Shown: positions 1 to 7,786 of the stretch, one piece after another
How the letters are laid out: every line of letters begins with the position of its first letter
Position numbering within the stretch: position 1 is the first letter of the stretch
Notes under the pieces: generated by a model
What the model saw: the letters and a program-made list of their open reading frames with translations, nothing else
Databases searched by the model: none
Told to the model about the DNA's origin: nothing
Program-made: the position numbers and the translations under genes
Source of the DNA: Pullulanibacillus camelliae
Lineage (GTDB): Bacteria; Bacillota; Bacilli; Bacillales; Sporolactobacillaceae
Length of the DNA: 64,000 nucleotides
Reading direction: 5' to 3'
Assembly: GCF_014642655.1 (NCBI RefSeq)
Contig: NZ_BMIR01000004.1
Location: 129,414-193,413, forward strand

Positions 1-173
1 CCCATCACCACTTGTGGAATCACGCCAGTAATGAAAAATAAAACCGTTCCGATCTTAAACCAAAAGTTCGATCGTAACCCATACCTAGCATAAAATAGAA
101 AAAATGTTGAGGACCAGGCCAAAACCTCTAACCCGATTAAAATAGCCCACTTATTTTCCACTAAAAATGTCAT
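1..173 (-). CDS. N-terminal part of an unrecognised integral membrane protein, under guanidine riboswitch control
   Basis: The reading frame runs from an ATG at 173 off the left edge of the window, giving 57 residues with no stop. A strong ribosome binding site, AAAGGAGGTT, lies 7 bases before the ATG. The peptide has two hydrophobic stretches (about residues 9-29 and 41-57) joined by a short basic segment (YARYGLRSNFWFK), so it looks like the first two helices of an inner-membrane protein. It does not look like the SugE/Gdx guanidine exporters, whose N-terminus differs. The transcript passes through a guanidine-I riboswitch about 190 bases upstream, so a role in guanidine export or metabolism is inferred from regulation only. 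I do not recognise the family. Confidence 0.75.
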   Translation of the reverse strand, partial: MTFLVENKWAILIGLEVLAWSSTFFLFYARYGLRSNFWFKIGTVLFFITGVIPQVVM

Positions 174-188
174 AAAGCAAAACCTCCT

Positions 189-358
189 TTTAGAATGCGT
201 TAGAAAACTTGGCTTGCACCACTTCGCTTTCGCTGGTACTCCTGATGTGATTTTTGCCAATCACACACTTAGGTTACCCACAAGCCTTAGAAGGCGAAAG
301 CCGAAGTGACACTGACACTCTCTTCCTCTGAGAGCGTCAGCAAAATTATACATTCTGA
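189..358 (-). repeat. Dispersed intergenic repeat, family A, copy 1
   Basis: This stretch shares long blocks with 11229-11489, 62845-62944 and, in part, 29697-29783 and 33025-33120. Common blocks read on the plus strand are TTAGAAAACTTGGCTTG, AGCCTTAGA, GCGAAAGCC, CTTCCT and GAGCGTCAGC, followed by a TTATACATTCTGATAGTA-like end. The copy starts directly after the riboswitch terminator in the minus-strand transcript and ends just before the ribosome binding site of the membrane protein gene, so it is part of that leader mRNA. It has no coding potential that I can see. Confidence 0.7.
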
Positions 359-363
359 TAGTA

Positions 364-490
364 TAAAAAAAGCCCGAGAAAGACATCAATCGATATCTCT
401 CCCGGGCTTTTGTCCCTCCGTGTTCACCACGATAAACGTCGTGCGTTTTCTCTCGGACCAGTCTGATTCATCATCACGGAACCCTAGAAA
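364..490 (-). promoter_or_regulatory. Guanidine-I (ykkC) riboswitch with intrinsic terminator
   Basis: Read on the minus strand, the segment contains the hallmark blocks of the ykkC class in order: CUAGGGUUCCG (477-487), CUGGUCCGAGAGAAAACGC (about 444-462), ACACGGAGGGA (about 412-424), and AAAAGCCCGGGAGA. The last block pairs with UCUUUCUCGGGCUUUU to form a terminator (371-410) followed by a run of seven U. In this class ligand binding stabilises the aptamer, which contains the 5' arm of the terminator, and so switches the downstream gene on. The ligand in the known family is guanidine. The match is from memory of the motif; a covariance-model search would confirm it. Confidence 0.92.
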
Positions 491-728
491 ACATTTTTAT
501 TCATAATAACCAATACTTTTTCCTTAGTCAATCCATTTGAGGTCTATCACAAGGATAATTTTATATTCCCTGTTCTTAGTGGGTGTTTTCCAAACCAAGT
601 TCCTTAACCCCGCCAGTTTCTCCTCATTGTTTAAAAAGGTCATGTGTAGCTAAACAAATCCTTGTTGCTTATAATAGATAAAAGAAGAATGACGTGATCA
701 CTTTCTAAAGAAAGAAGGGGCAATCGAC

Positions 729-1355
729 TTGGTACAAAAAGATATGACTAAAGATAAGATAATAGAGGCTTCATGGGAATTACTTCAACAAGAGGGACTA
801 GAGTCATTTTCGATGAGAAAACTATCAAAAAAACTCAATTTAACCGTTTCCTCTATTTATTGGCACTTTGCGAGTAAGGAAGCTATATTTCAGGAATTAA
901 TTCATCAAGTGATCGGTGAAATCAACATCTCATTAACTCAAAATACATGGCAAGAACAACTATTAGAATATGGCTATGCTATTTCCGAAGTTCTTCGGAG
1001 CAGACCCTATTCTGCACAGCTTCTTATGGCCTATCCTCCTAAAGCGCCAAATTATTTAAAGCTTATTGATAATTTATTAAAAATCATTGAACATCTTGAT
1101 GCAAGCCATGAATATAAGTTTTATACCATAAGCGTTTACCTTAACTATATTATTAATTTTGAAATGGATCTCATGTATTTAAAACTAAATTCTGATAAAG
1201 AAGATTTACTATCCACTGCAGATCGTTTAAAAACAAGTGCACCTCTTCTTCATCAAATGAAACAGGAGGGAATTTTTAATAAACTAGGTCATCGTAATAT
1301 GTTCGATTATGGTTTACATGTACTTATTAATGGATTTGAGTCAAATTTGACCTAA
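729..1355 (+). CDS. TetR/AcrR family transcriptional repressor
   Basis: This 208-residue protein has an N-terminal TetR helix-turn-helix (about residues 8-54; MRKLSKKLNLTVSSIYWHF is the recognition region) and a divergent all-helical ligand and dimer domain. The start is a TTG at 729 preceded by AAGAAGGGG with 8-base spacing; an ATG lies five codons in. It sits 102 bases ahead of a DHA2 drug pump gene in the same orientation, with a terminator and a pair of inverted repeats between them. It is therefore most likely the repressor of that pump, which would leave the repeats when it binds drug. The ligand cannot be read from sequence. Confidence 0.9.
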   Translation: MVQKDMTKDKIIEASWELLQQEGLESFSMRKLSKKLNLTVSSIYWHFASKEAIFQELIHQVIGEINISLTQNTWQEQLLEYGYAISEVLRSRPYSAQLLMAYPPKAPNYLKLIDNLLKIIEHLDASHEYKFYTISVYLNYIINFEMDLMYLKLNSDKEDLLSTADRLKTSAPLLHQMKQEGIFNKLGHRNMFDYGLHVLINGFESNLT

Positions 1356-1383
1356 AAAAGCTAATTAAGATTGGCTTTTTTTT
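1354..1383 (+). terminator. Intrinsic terminator of the tetR-like gene
   Basis: AAAAGCTAAT pairs with ATTGGCTTTT across a 4-base loop with a single G-U pair, followed by a run of T. It starts right at the stop codon of the TetR gene. Confidence 0.75.
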
Positions 1384-1384
1384 A

Positions 1385-1431
1385 TTTACACCTTTCCCGA
1401 ACGGTGTTAGTATAGTTACCGAACAGTGTTC
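1385..1431 (+). promoter_or_regulatory. Promoter of the DHA2 pump with two tandem TetR-type operators
   Basis: Two similar near-palindromes, GAACGGTGTTA (1399-1409) and GAACAGTGTTC (1421-1431), share the longer frame CCGAACRGTGTT and lie 22 bp apart, two helical turns. A possible -35 TTTACA (1385-1390) and a -10 region around 1408-1416 flank the first one. The second site falls at the likely start of transcription, a classic repression position. No similar site was found in front of the tetR gene itself. Confidence 0.65.
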
Positions 1432-1457
1432 AATAGATAAAAAAAGGTGTGATTATA

Positions 1458-2873
1458 ATGGAAAAAGACCAAGCAACAAACTTTTCTATAGGGAAAATAC
1501 TTCCTGCTGTTTTAACAATAGCAATCGGCATGCTATTGGTTATGATGGATACAACAATAATGAATGTCGCACTCCCTCATTTACAAAGTGCCTTCAATAC
1601 AGATATCAATACTGCTCAATGGTCAATAACAGCCTATACATTGGCCCTGTCTCTCATTATTCCGATGTCAGGATGGTTAGCGGACCGATTTTCTGCCAAA
1701 AAAGCATTTGCAGGGGCCATTATTTTATTTACAATTTCATCAATTCTTTGTGCCCTATCCACTTCTATTTCAGAGCTGATTGTATTTCGAGTGATTCAAG
1801 GATTAGCTGGTGGTATCGTTGGTCCCATCGGTATAGCGATGTCATTTCGATTAATCCCTATGGAAAAACGGGGTTCCATGATGACGATTCTTGGATTACC
1901 AATGTTAGTTGCGCCCACAATTGGTCCAGTAATATCAGGGTGGTTGATTAATATAGCGAGTTGGCACTATGTATTCTTAATTAATATACCGATAGGCATT
2001 ATTTCTATTATTTTAATTCTCAAATTCATTCCAAATTATCGTCCAAATAAGGAGAGTAAATTAGATAAGCCAGGCGTTCTGCTTACACCGTTTGTCTTTC
2101 CATTCCTGATTTATGGCATTAATCAAGGGGCTGCCCATGGATGGCTAAAAACTAAAACCTTATTATTTTTAGTAATAGGAGTAGTGGCGCTCATTGCCTT
2201 TATTCGTGTAGAGGTAAAGGGCTCTCATCCATTGTTGGAGATAAAGGCATTTAAAATTGGCGAATTCACAAAAGGACTGTTATTGATGTGGATCAATCAA
2301 ATAGCTATTTTTGGAGCTATGCTTTTTGTCCCACTTTATTTACAAAATGTAAGAGGAATGTCGGCGTTTGATTCAGGCTTAATGATGGTCCCTCAAGCTG
2401 TTGCTAGTTTTATTGGAATCACCATTGGAGGACGTGTCTATGATCAATTAGGGACCAAGTTTGCAGTCATTCCCGGTTTCATTTTTTCTGGAATAAGTCT
2501 ATATCTCTTTTCAACTGTAAATGCACATACACACTATTTATTCATTGCCATTTCTGTTGTGCTTTTAGGCATGGGACAAGGCTTGGTTGGCATGCAAGTC
2601 AATAATCATGCACTACAATCTGCTCCCGTTAAGCTGATTAGTCGTCTAACACCTCTATCAAATGTTATGTTACAAGTCGTAAACTCATTATCAGTTGCAA
2701 CATTGACAGCATTTATGACAACATCTGTTCATCATTATGAAATGAAAGAAAACCATAATAGCCCTTCTTTACCATCCGTTCTTCATGGTTATCATGTCAC
2801 ATTCTTGTTATTAACTGCTCTGATTATTATTGGATTCGTGTTCTCTTTATTCTTAAAAAGAAAAGTAGCTTAA
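1458..2873 (+). CDS. MFS multidrug efflux pump, DHA2 (EmrB/QacA) family
   Basis: A 471-residue polytopic protein of the 14-helix DHA2 drug:H+ antiporter family. The first helix carries the family signature around MMDTTIMNVALPHL, followed by the motif-A type loop GWLADRFSAKKAF and the motif-C type stretch GLPMLVAPTIGPVISGWL in helix 5. The frame opens at a GTG at 1449, but the ATG at 1458 is better placed behind AAAAGGTGTGAT. It would export lipophilic or cationic drugs at the cell membrane. It is preceded by its probable TetR regulator and tandem operators, and followed by a terminator at 2889-2920. Confidence 0.92.
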   Translation: MEKDQATNFSIGKILPAVLTIAIGMLLVMMDTTIMNVALPHLQSAFNTDINTAQWSITAYTLALSLIIPMSGWLADRFSAKKAFAGAIILFTISSILCALSTSISELIVFRVIQGLAGGIVGPIGIAMSFRLIPMEKRGSMMTILGLPMLVAPTIGPVISGWLINIASWHYVFLINIPIGIISIILILKFIPNYRPNKESKLDKPGVLLTPFVFPFLIYGINQGAAHGWLKTKTLLFLVIGVVALIAFIRVEVKGSHPLLEIKAFKIGEFTKGLLLMWINQIAIFGAMLFVPLYLQNVRGMSAFDSGLMMVPQAVASFIGITIGGRVYDQLGTKFAVIPGFIFSGISLYLFSTVNAHTHYLFIAISVVLLGMGQGLVGMQVNNHALQSAPVKLISRLTPLSNVMLQVVNSLSVATLTAFMTTSVHHYEMKENHNSPSLPSVLHGYHVTFLLLTALIIIGFVFSLFLKRKVA

Positions 2874-2888
2874 GGCATTGAATCACTA

Positions 2889-2920
2889 TTGGCCGATATG
2901 ATTCTTTCACATCGGCCATT
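2889..2920. terminator. Hairpin terminator between convergent genes
   Basis: TGGCCGATATG pairs with CACATCGGCCA around a 7-base loop, followed by TTTTAC. It lies between the stop of the plus-strand pump and the stop of the minus-strand TauE/SafE gene and could serve both. Confidence 0.7.
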
Positions 2921-3003
2921 TTACATAAAACTCCCCTATAGAAGTTAGATTTTTTGGGATTGTGTTCTTCGTTATTATCCGATTGCTCCTTTCACCTTAT
3001 CCT

Positions 3004-3753
3004 TCACACATGATTCATTAACAACAGAAAGCCGAGGAGTACAATAAGGAGAAAGACATACCGTTCGAATTTTTCGTTGGGAATACGACGATGTAAAAAG
3101 ACACCTAATAAAGTTGCAATAATAATAGCAGGTAAAGATAAACCAAATAATAAAAATAAATCTTCTGTCCACAATCCTCCAAGCGCTTGGCCTATGACAA
3201 TCAAAACTCCTGAAATTAGAAAATGAGCCTGTAAAGTCCCCCGAAAACGGCGAGGTTCCCACCGCCGTAAAGTTCCATATACAACAACGGGCACGCCATG
3301 TGTATTATAAGCACTCCCCATGATGCCAGATATAATACCTACTGGCAGTGACCAAAAACTCGCCCTAAGTCTGGATTTCACACTACCCTTTGCATACAAA
3401 AGTTTAATAAAAGAGTAAGAACCATATGCCATTAAAAAGATTCCAAGTCCGACGGTAATGATCATTGCAGGCACCTTGACAATGAATAAGAGACCTATCG
3501 GAATTCCGATTAAAGCTCCGATGACTAAACGAATCAAAGCTGGCCGATCGACATGACGCCATCCCGAAATAGCAGTAAACAAAGCTACAGTAAGTCCAGC
3601 TAAACCAATTAAAGAAATCGAAGTGTGCAAACCTATTGGTAATAATGCAAGTAATGGCATACTCACCACGGCTTCCCCAAAACCAAAAGTTGCACGTATT
3701 AACGCTCCAATAAAAACCGAAGCAATGATGAGTATGATAACAGTTACGGTCAT
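3004..3753 (-). CDS. TauE/SafE (TSUP) family anion exporter
   Basis: A 249-residue membrane protein with eight hydrophobic segments in two similar halves, as in the TSUP family. The N-terminal stretch FIGALIRATFGFGEAVVSMPLLALL carries the typical glycine-rich first helix, and a second copy of that pattern is at about residues 137-165 (LPVGIISGIMGSAYNTHGVP). Members export sulfite, sulfoacetate or other organosulfur anions, and some act as importers. The substrate here is unknown. The ATG is preceded by GGGGGAAATA. It is a single-gene unit with no sulfur genes beside it. Confidence 0.85.
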   Translation of the reverse strand: MTVTVIILIIASVFIGALIRATFGFGEAVVSMPLLALLPIGLHTSISLIGLAGLTVALFTAISGWRHVDRPALIRLVIGALIGIPIGLLFIVKVPAMIITVGLGIFLMAYGSYSFIKLLYAKGSVKSRLRASFWSLPVGIISGIMGSAYNTHGVPVVVYGTLRRWEPRRFRGTLQAHFLISGVLIVIGQALGGLWTEDLFLLFGLSLPAIIIATLLGVFLHRRIPNEKFERYVFLLIVLLGFLLLMNHV

Positions 3754-4127
3754 TATTTCCCCCTAAACACACCCATTTAATTAACGTATTTTACGCCCAC
3801 CTAAATCTACGTGTTTTATATCTTCTATTATACAATAATATAAGAGGGGTTACATTAGATTCATCATCAATTTAAAGGTGTATAGGGACCTTCACAATGA
3901 ATTAAAAATTAATTTTAATGGTAATATACATCATCTTTAAAAAAACGCTTAAATACGTTTTTAGGGGCATTTAAAGCTGTGTTGTTTTAAAAGAACGAAA
4001 CCTTACAAATTTCTTTGCTTATCTACATTGGAATACTTTCTTTTCCCACTCAACACTCAATTTCATAATGTGGAACAAACACCCACATCAAACCTCGATT
4101 CCACAAATCCTCTTATAATATTCTTCC
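3754..4127. other. Intergenic stretch, mostly featureless
   Basis: This A/T-rich stretch holds the upstream region of the TauE/SafE gene, with a possible minus-strand -10 TATAAT at 3827-3832. I see no gene, repeat family or clear terminator for msrA beyond weak dyads. Confidence 0.5.
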
Positions 4128-4598
4128 TTACTTATATCTACTTAATAGCTCTTCTGGAATATGACAATAATCGTTGGGACATCTCGCTAATCTGTCTTGA
4201 TGTTCTTCTGCACTTCTCACATAGTTTGTAAGAGGTAATACTTCGACAACGATCCGATCATAATCCTTTCTCTCACTCAGAAATGCCTTCGCCTCTTCTA
4301 AGTGTTCAGGCTTCTCGCTATAGATTCCCGTTCTGTATTTCTCGCCAACATCCTGTCCTTGTTTATTCAAACTATAGGGATCAATAATTTCAAATAAATA
4401 ACCCATTAATTCCCTAATCGTGACAACCGTCGGATCAAATCCTGTTTTTACACATTCAGCATAGCCATCATAATCACCCTCTAATGTATGACTTGTCCCA
4501 TTGGCTCTTCCCGCTTCTGTAAACCTCACTCCGGGTAAAGTTTTAATAAAAGCTTGTACGCCCCATAAGCATCCACCGGCAAGATATACGATTTCCAT
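4128..4598 (-). CDS. msrA: Peptide methionine-S-oxide reductase MsrA, short variant
   Basis: This 156-residue protein matches the MsrA fold. The catalytic cysteine motif is at residues 8-12 as GGCLW (usual form GGCFW). The glutamate-bearing motif is YAEC where most members have HAE, and the later signature QGQDVGEKYRTGIY matches the family's DxGxQYRSxI. It would reduce the S-sulfoxide of methionine using the N-terminal cysteine. The frame ends soon after LPLTNYVRSAEEHQD, and two further cysteines near the end (CPNDYC) could be resolving residues. AGGAGAGGAAAT precedes the ATG. The F-to-L and H-to-Y changes deserve note but the family call is solid. Confidence 0.88.
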   Translation of the reverse strand: MEIVYLAGGCLWGVQAFIKTLPGVRFTEAGRANGTSHTLEGDYDGYAECVKTGFDPTVVTIRELMGYLFEIIDPYSLNKQGQDVGEKYRTGIYSEKPEHLEEAKAFLSERKDYDRIVVEVLPLTNYVRSAEEHQDRLARCPNDYCHIPEELLSRYK

Positions 4599-5220
4599 AT
4601 TTCCTCTCCTCTTTGTTTAAAACATCAAAATTTTATTCTATGGAATGAATCCATATCCTAATAGAAATGGTGAGGCTCAAATCCAAATACTATTGTGTTG
4701 GTTTTCACCGGCTACGCCCCAACCTTATCCCTCATAAAAAAGCGCTTAGCGTGGGGGCTTGGCTCCTGTCCCGCAGATGCTACCACCTTATGCTTCAATC
4801 CCCTTACTTATGGTCAACGCTTTCCGTTCATTAAGGAATTTATATGCATTAATTTTACTTCAATTAGTCATTGTAAATTAAAATGCACGCAAATATATAG
4901 GGAAAAACTTTTAAAGTAAACTTACAATAACTCCTACTGTGTAGTTCTTCTTCGCCTAAGGCCATCGTTTATTCATTACTTTAAGGGTTTTTATTGAATT
5001 TGCTACACTTATCCCTATTTTTTATCTTCAGATGTTAGAGTAAAGTCATTTCCTCCTAGTGTGAATAGAGCCATTTTATATTGGCTATTACTCATTAAAA
5101 GGGGGGGAATTTAGTTCATTGTCCCCTGCCCCCTATTATAAGTGACTGTGAAAAAACTTCCCAGGCCGACAGAAATGTCTTTACTAATAGAACTCGGGTA
5201 TTTTTATATTTGACGGTAAC
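4599..5220. other. Long intergenic stretch without recognisable genes
   Basis: Both strands were read and no convincing gene was found. An open frame at 4695-4919 on the plus strand has no start context and unrelated composition. A G-run/C-run stretch at 5100-5135 could form a weak hairpin. The rest is A/T-rich. Confidence 0.5.
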
Positions 5221-5256
5221 AAAAAGGCACCTGTTTTATATTTCCCAAGTGCCTTT
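5221..5256 (-). terminator. Intrinsic terminator of the oxidoreductase gene
   Basis: On the minus strand AAAGGCACTTG pairs with CAGGTGCCTTT and is followed by TT and a T-rich tail. It lies 28 bases past the stop codon of the oxidoreductase. Confidence 0.8.
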
Positions 5257-5283
5257 ATAGTTCAAAACTATCTTCTTAACTTT

Positions 5284-6303
5284 TTATTCATTTTCTACTA
5301 CGACTTTACCAATCATACTTCCTGTTTCCACCATTTGATGTGCCTTACGTAACGTTTCGGCATTAAGGGGTCTGAGTGTTTCTGTTAGGGTGGTCTTTAC
5401 TTTCCCCTCATCAATGAGTTGACTAAGGTTCGATAAAAGTTCATGTTGTTTGATCATGTCTGTCGTTTTATACATGGATCTTGTAAACATAAATTCCCAA
5501 GCAAATGTTACACTTTTATTTTTTAAAGCGGTAAGGTCAATAGGATTATCCATTTCTACAATAGAACAAATGCGCCCTTGTGGAAGAATAACATCGGCCA
5601 TGTTCTCCCAGTGCTGTTCTGTTTCATTCAAACATAAAATGTAATGAACTTCCTTTATATGGTGTGCTTCTAATTGAGGGCGGAAGGCTTCGTGATGATT
5701 AATGATGTAGTCAGCACCTAGCTGCTTCACCCATTGCTTGCTCTTTTCTCTGGAAGCTGTAGCAATCACCTGTAGACCGGCCAATTTAGCGAGTTGAATA
5801 GCGACAGAACCAACACCTCCAGCTCCACCAATAATCAGAATAGTCCTTGATTGATTTTCTAGTTGGTTATTTATATCAATCATTAATCGATCAAATAAAC
5901 TTTCCCACGCCGTTATAGAAGTCAATGGCAAAGCGGCTGCTTGAGCAAAATTCAAGGATTTTGGTTTTAAGCCAACAATTCTTTCATCGACTAAATGGTA
6001 TTCACTATACGTACCTGGTCGTGTCAAGTCACCAGAATAATAGACTTCATCCCCTGGTTTAAATAGCGTACAATCTGGTCCGACTTCTTCCACCACACCA
6101 CTGGCATCCCAGCCTAAAATCCTTGGTTCTTTTTCTTCTTTATCTTTTGGAGCACGGACCTTTACATCTACCGGATTAATTGAGATAGCTTTAATTTTAA
6201 CAAGGATATCTTGTTTTGTTGGTATAGGTTTTTCAACTTCGACATCCAGCAAACTATCTTCCTGTTCGATCGGTAGATATTTGTATAATCCAATGGCTTT
6301 CAT
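5284..6303 (-). CDS. Zinc-independent medium-chain dehydrogenase/reductase, quinone-oxidoreductase type
   Basis: A 339-residue MDR-superfamily protein of the kind annotated as zinc-type alcohol dehydrogenase-like or NADPH:quinone reductase. It has a GroES-like N-terminal half and a Rossmann domain with GGAGGVGSVAIQLAKLAG near residues 160-177. The cysteine ligands of catalytic and structural zinc in true alcohol dehydrogenases are absent, as in quinone reductases. It would reduce quinones or enones with NADPH in the cytosol. AAAGGAGGG precedes the ATG. It is transcribed away from an HxlR regulator gene, and a perfect palindrome overlaps its probable -10, so control by that regulator is likely. 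The substrate is inferred. Confidence 0.88.
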   Translation of the reverse strand: MKAIGLYKYLPIEQEDSLLDVEVEKPIPTKQDILVKIKAISINPVDVKVRAPKDKEEKEPRILGWDASGVVEEVGPDCTLFKPGDEVYYSGDLTRPGTYSEYHLVDERIVGLKPKSLNFAQAAALPLTSITAWESLFDRLMIDINNQLENQSRTILIIGGAGGVGSVAIQLAKLAGLQVIATASREKSKQWVKQLGADYIINHHEAFRPQLEAHHIKEVHYILCLNETEQHWENMADVILPQGRICSIVEMDNPIDLTALKNKSVTFAWEFMFTRSMYKTTDMIKQHELLSNLSQLIDEGKVKTTLTETLRPLNAETLRKAHQMVETGSMIGKVVVENE

Positions 6304-6332
6304 TTAAAAAACCCTCCTTTTTTTATTTCATA

Positions 6333-6345
6333 TCTTATTATAAGA
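6333..6345. promoter_or_regulatory. Palindromic operator over the -10 of the oxidoreductase promoter
   Basis: TCTTATTATAAGA is a perfect palindrome with 6-bp arms. Its core overlaps a minus-strand TATAAT (6337-6342). A second, weaker dyad AGTA-N10-TACT lies at about 6388-6405 closer to the HxlR gene. Known HxlR-type quinone sensors (YodB, CatR) bind short A/T-rich dyads of this kind; binding here is inferred. Confidence 0.55.
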
Positions 6346-6446
6346 AAGAGTAATGGAATGAGGAAGTACGCACATTCTTGTAATCCAGTATCAAGTATGT
6401 TACTAATGAATTAAAAAAGGGAAAACAGGAGAAAGGTGTGATATTG

Positions 6447-6812
6447 ATGAGAAATCGAAAGAAAGGCTACGGATGCCCCGAAGGATGTCCCGTTGAGGGT
6501 ACACTTGATGTGATTGGGGGTAAATGGAAGGGCGTCATTTTGTATTATTTGTTAGATGGAAAGAAGCGATTTAATGAATTCCGTAAATTAATGCCTGGTA
6601 TTACACAACGCATGTTAACTCTCCAATTAAGAGAATTAGAGGAAGACGGTATTGTTCATCGAGAAGTTTATCCTGAAACTCCTCCAAGAGTGGAATACTC
6701 ATTAACTGAATTTGGCAGAACGCTAGAGCCCATTATTTCCCTAATGAGTGAATGGGGAGAGCGATATAAGGAATTTTTAAAAGAAAACAAACCAAAAACT
6801 AAAGCGAACTGA
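6447..6812 (+). CDS. HxlR family transcriptional regulator, probable redox/quinone sensor
   Basis: About 121 residues with a single winged helix-turn-helix of the HxlR type. The N-terminal [19 protein letters not shown] and the wing region [19 protein letters not shown] are diagnostic. Two cysteines near the N-terminus (residues 10 and 14 from this start) sit where YodB, CatR and HypR carry their sensing thiol. A GTG nine bases upstream keeps the frame open, but AGAAAGG fits the ATG at 6447 or the TTG at 6444 better. It is divergent from a quinone-reductase-like gene. Role as its thiol-based repressor is inferred from family and position. Confidence 0.85.
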   Translation: MRNRKKGYGCPEGCPVEGTLDVIGGKWKGVILYYLLDGKKRFNEFRKLMPGITQRMLTLQLRELEEDGIVHREVYPETPPRVEYSLTEFGRTLEPIISLMSEWGERYKEFLKENKPKTKAN

Positions 6813-7219
6813 AAGCAGTTTAGATAAATTATCGCATCCATGAAACAGGAGACTTTCGAAATACCATGAAAGGTCTTCTTCGTTGAACGCCTATCCATAC
6901 TCACATTAACCTCTTTCTTATATTTCTCCTTATAATAAAGGGCCCTCTTCCATAGCAAAGGGCGAATTAAGAAGGCTCGATTTCCCAATCATCATTAGGG
7001 AGTGATGAGATGAGGGGCAATCCTTCAACGCATTTAAAATCTGGGTGAAATCCCCTTCTTATGGATTTTTACAAATCTCAAATGTGATGACCTCTTTTAC
7101 AAATTGAGGTCCTTTCCCGGTATACTTATATTACTGATAAAATCACAAGAAATGGTGTGCAATTAGGGAGTTTATGGGCAGTTAGTGGGGTACCGCCTTT
7201 AATTTTTGAACTTATTGTA
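6813..7219. other. Intergenic stretch with weak hairpins and a possible gene trace
   Basis: After the HxlR gene a bulged hairpin (about 6848-6880) may act as its terminator. A short dyad GACCTC...GAGGTC occurs near 7089-7111. From about 7127 a plus-strand frame stays open through LGSLWAVSGVPPLIFELIVGI-like residues into the repeat that follows, with no start signal. It may be a gene scrap, but I cannot place it. Confidence 0.35.
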
Positions 7220-7670
7220 GGCATAGAAAAAAGACCCCAAAACTTGGAGAGGCCGCTAAAAAAGTCTCCTCCATTTACGCTGCAGGTCGCTCGCTTTCCT
7301 CATGCCCACACGGGTGAGTAGGGTCGGCGTTCGACACAACACCATCGGGGTCCCCGAAAAGTGCTTTTTACTTTTTGGGATGGTATTGCTGTGCTAGCTT
7401 CGGTGTTATCACATGGATGTGATGTTTTAGCCGAAGTGCTTAATGACTTGACGCTTTTAGCCGATCGCCCTTAGTGGCCTCAGCTAACTTGGGACCGGCT
7501 CTTTATTTCCCAAGTATTTATGACTACAAAACCCCTGTTCCTGCGTCTACTCGTATTGCTTCGTGGTCAGACTTCCTCGGAACAGCTCGAAGTGTACTCG
7601 TGGAGTAACGCTGACCCCGTTCCTCCCGAAGAAGTCTCGCGCCTTGCACTTCAATCAACTTACTTGTCGA
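7220..7670 (-). repeat. Composite dispersed repeat, family B, copy 1 (inverted)
   Basis: The reverse complement of this stretch matches 31140-31530 block by block and in the same order: a part built on CTCCTGCGGGAAC-type sequence (7525-7640 here; 31185-31285 there), a part with ATCACATCCATGTGA beside CCGAAGCTAGC (7385-7425; 31366-31405), and a part AAAAAGTAAA-CACTTTTCGGGGACC (7335-7382; 31409-31440). The CTCCTGCGGGA-type motif is common in Bacillaceae intergenic DNA. No gene is encoded. Confidence 0.7.
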
Positions 7671-7786
7671 AGGTGTATTTTATTTTATTCAAAAACCCTT
7701 CTTTTAATAAAAACAAGCAACCTGAAACAAAAAAGAGATATTGTTTTTACACAATATCCCTCTTCCTTCCAATCTTACTGGAGAAC

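Noticed and set aside
1449-1457. GTG start for the DHA2 pump
   Set aside because: The ribosome binding site overlaps it; the ATG at 1458 is spaced better.
4695-4919. A 74-codon plus-strand ORF
   Set aside because: No ribosome binding site, odd composition and no recognisable motif; treated as intergenic.
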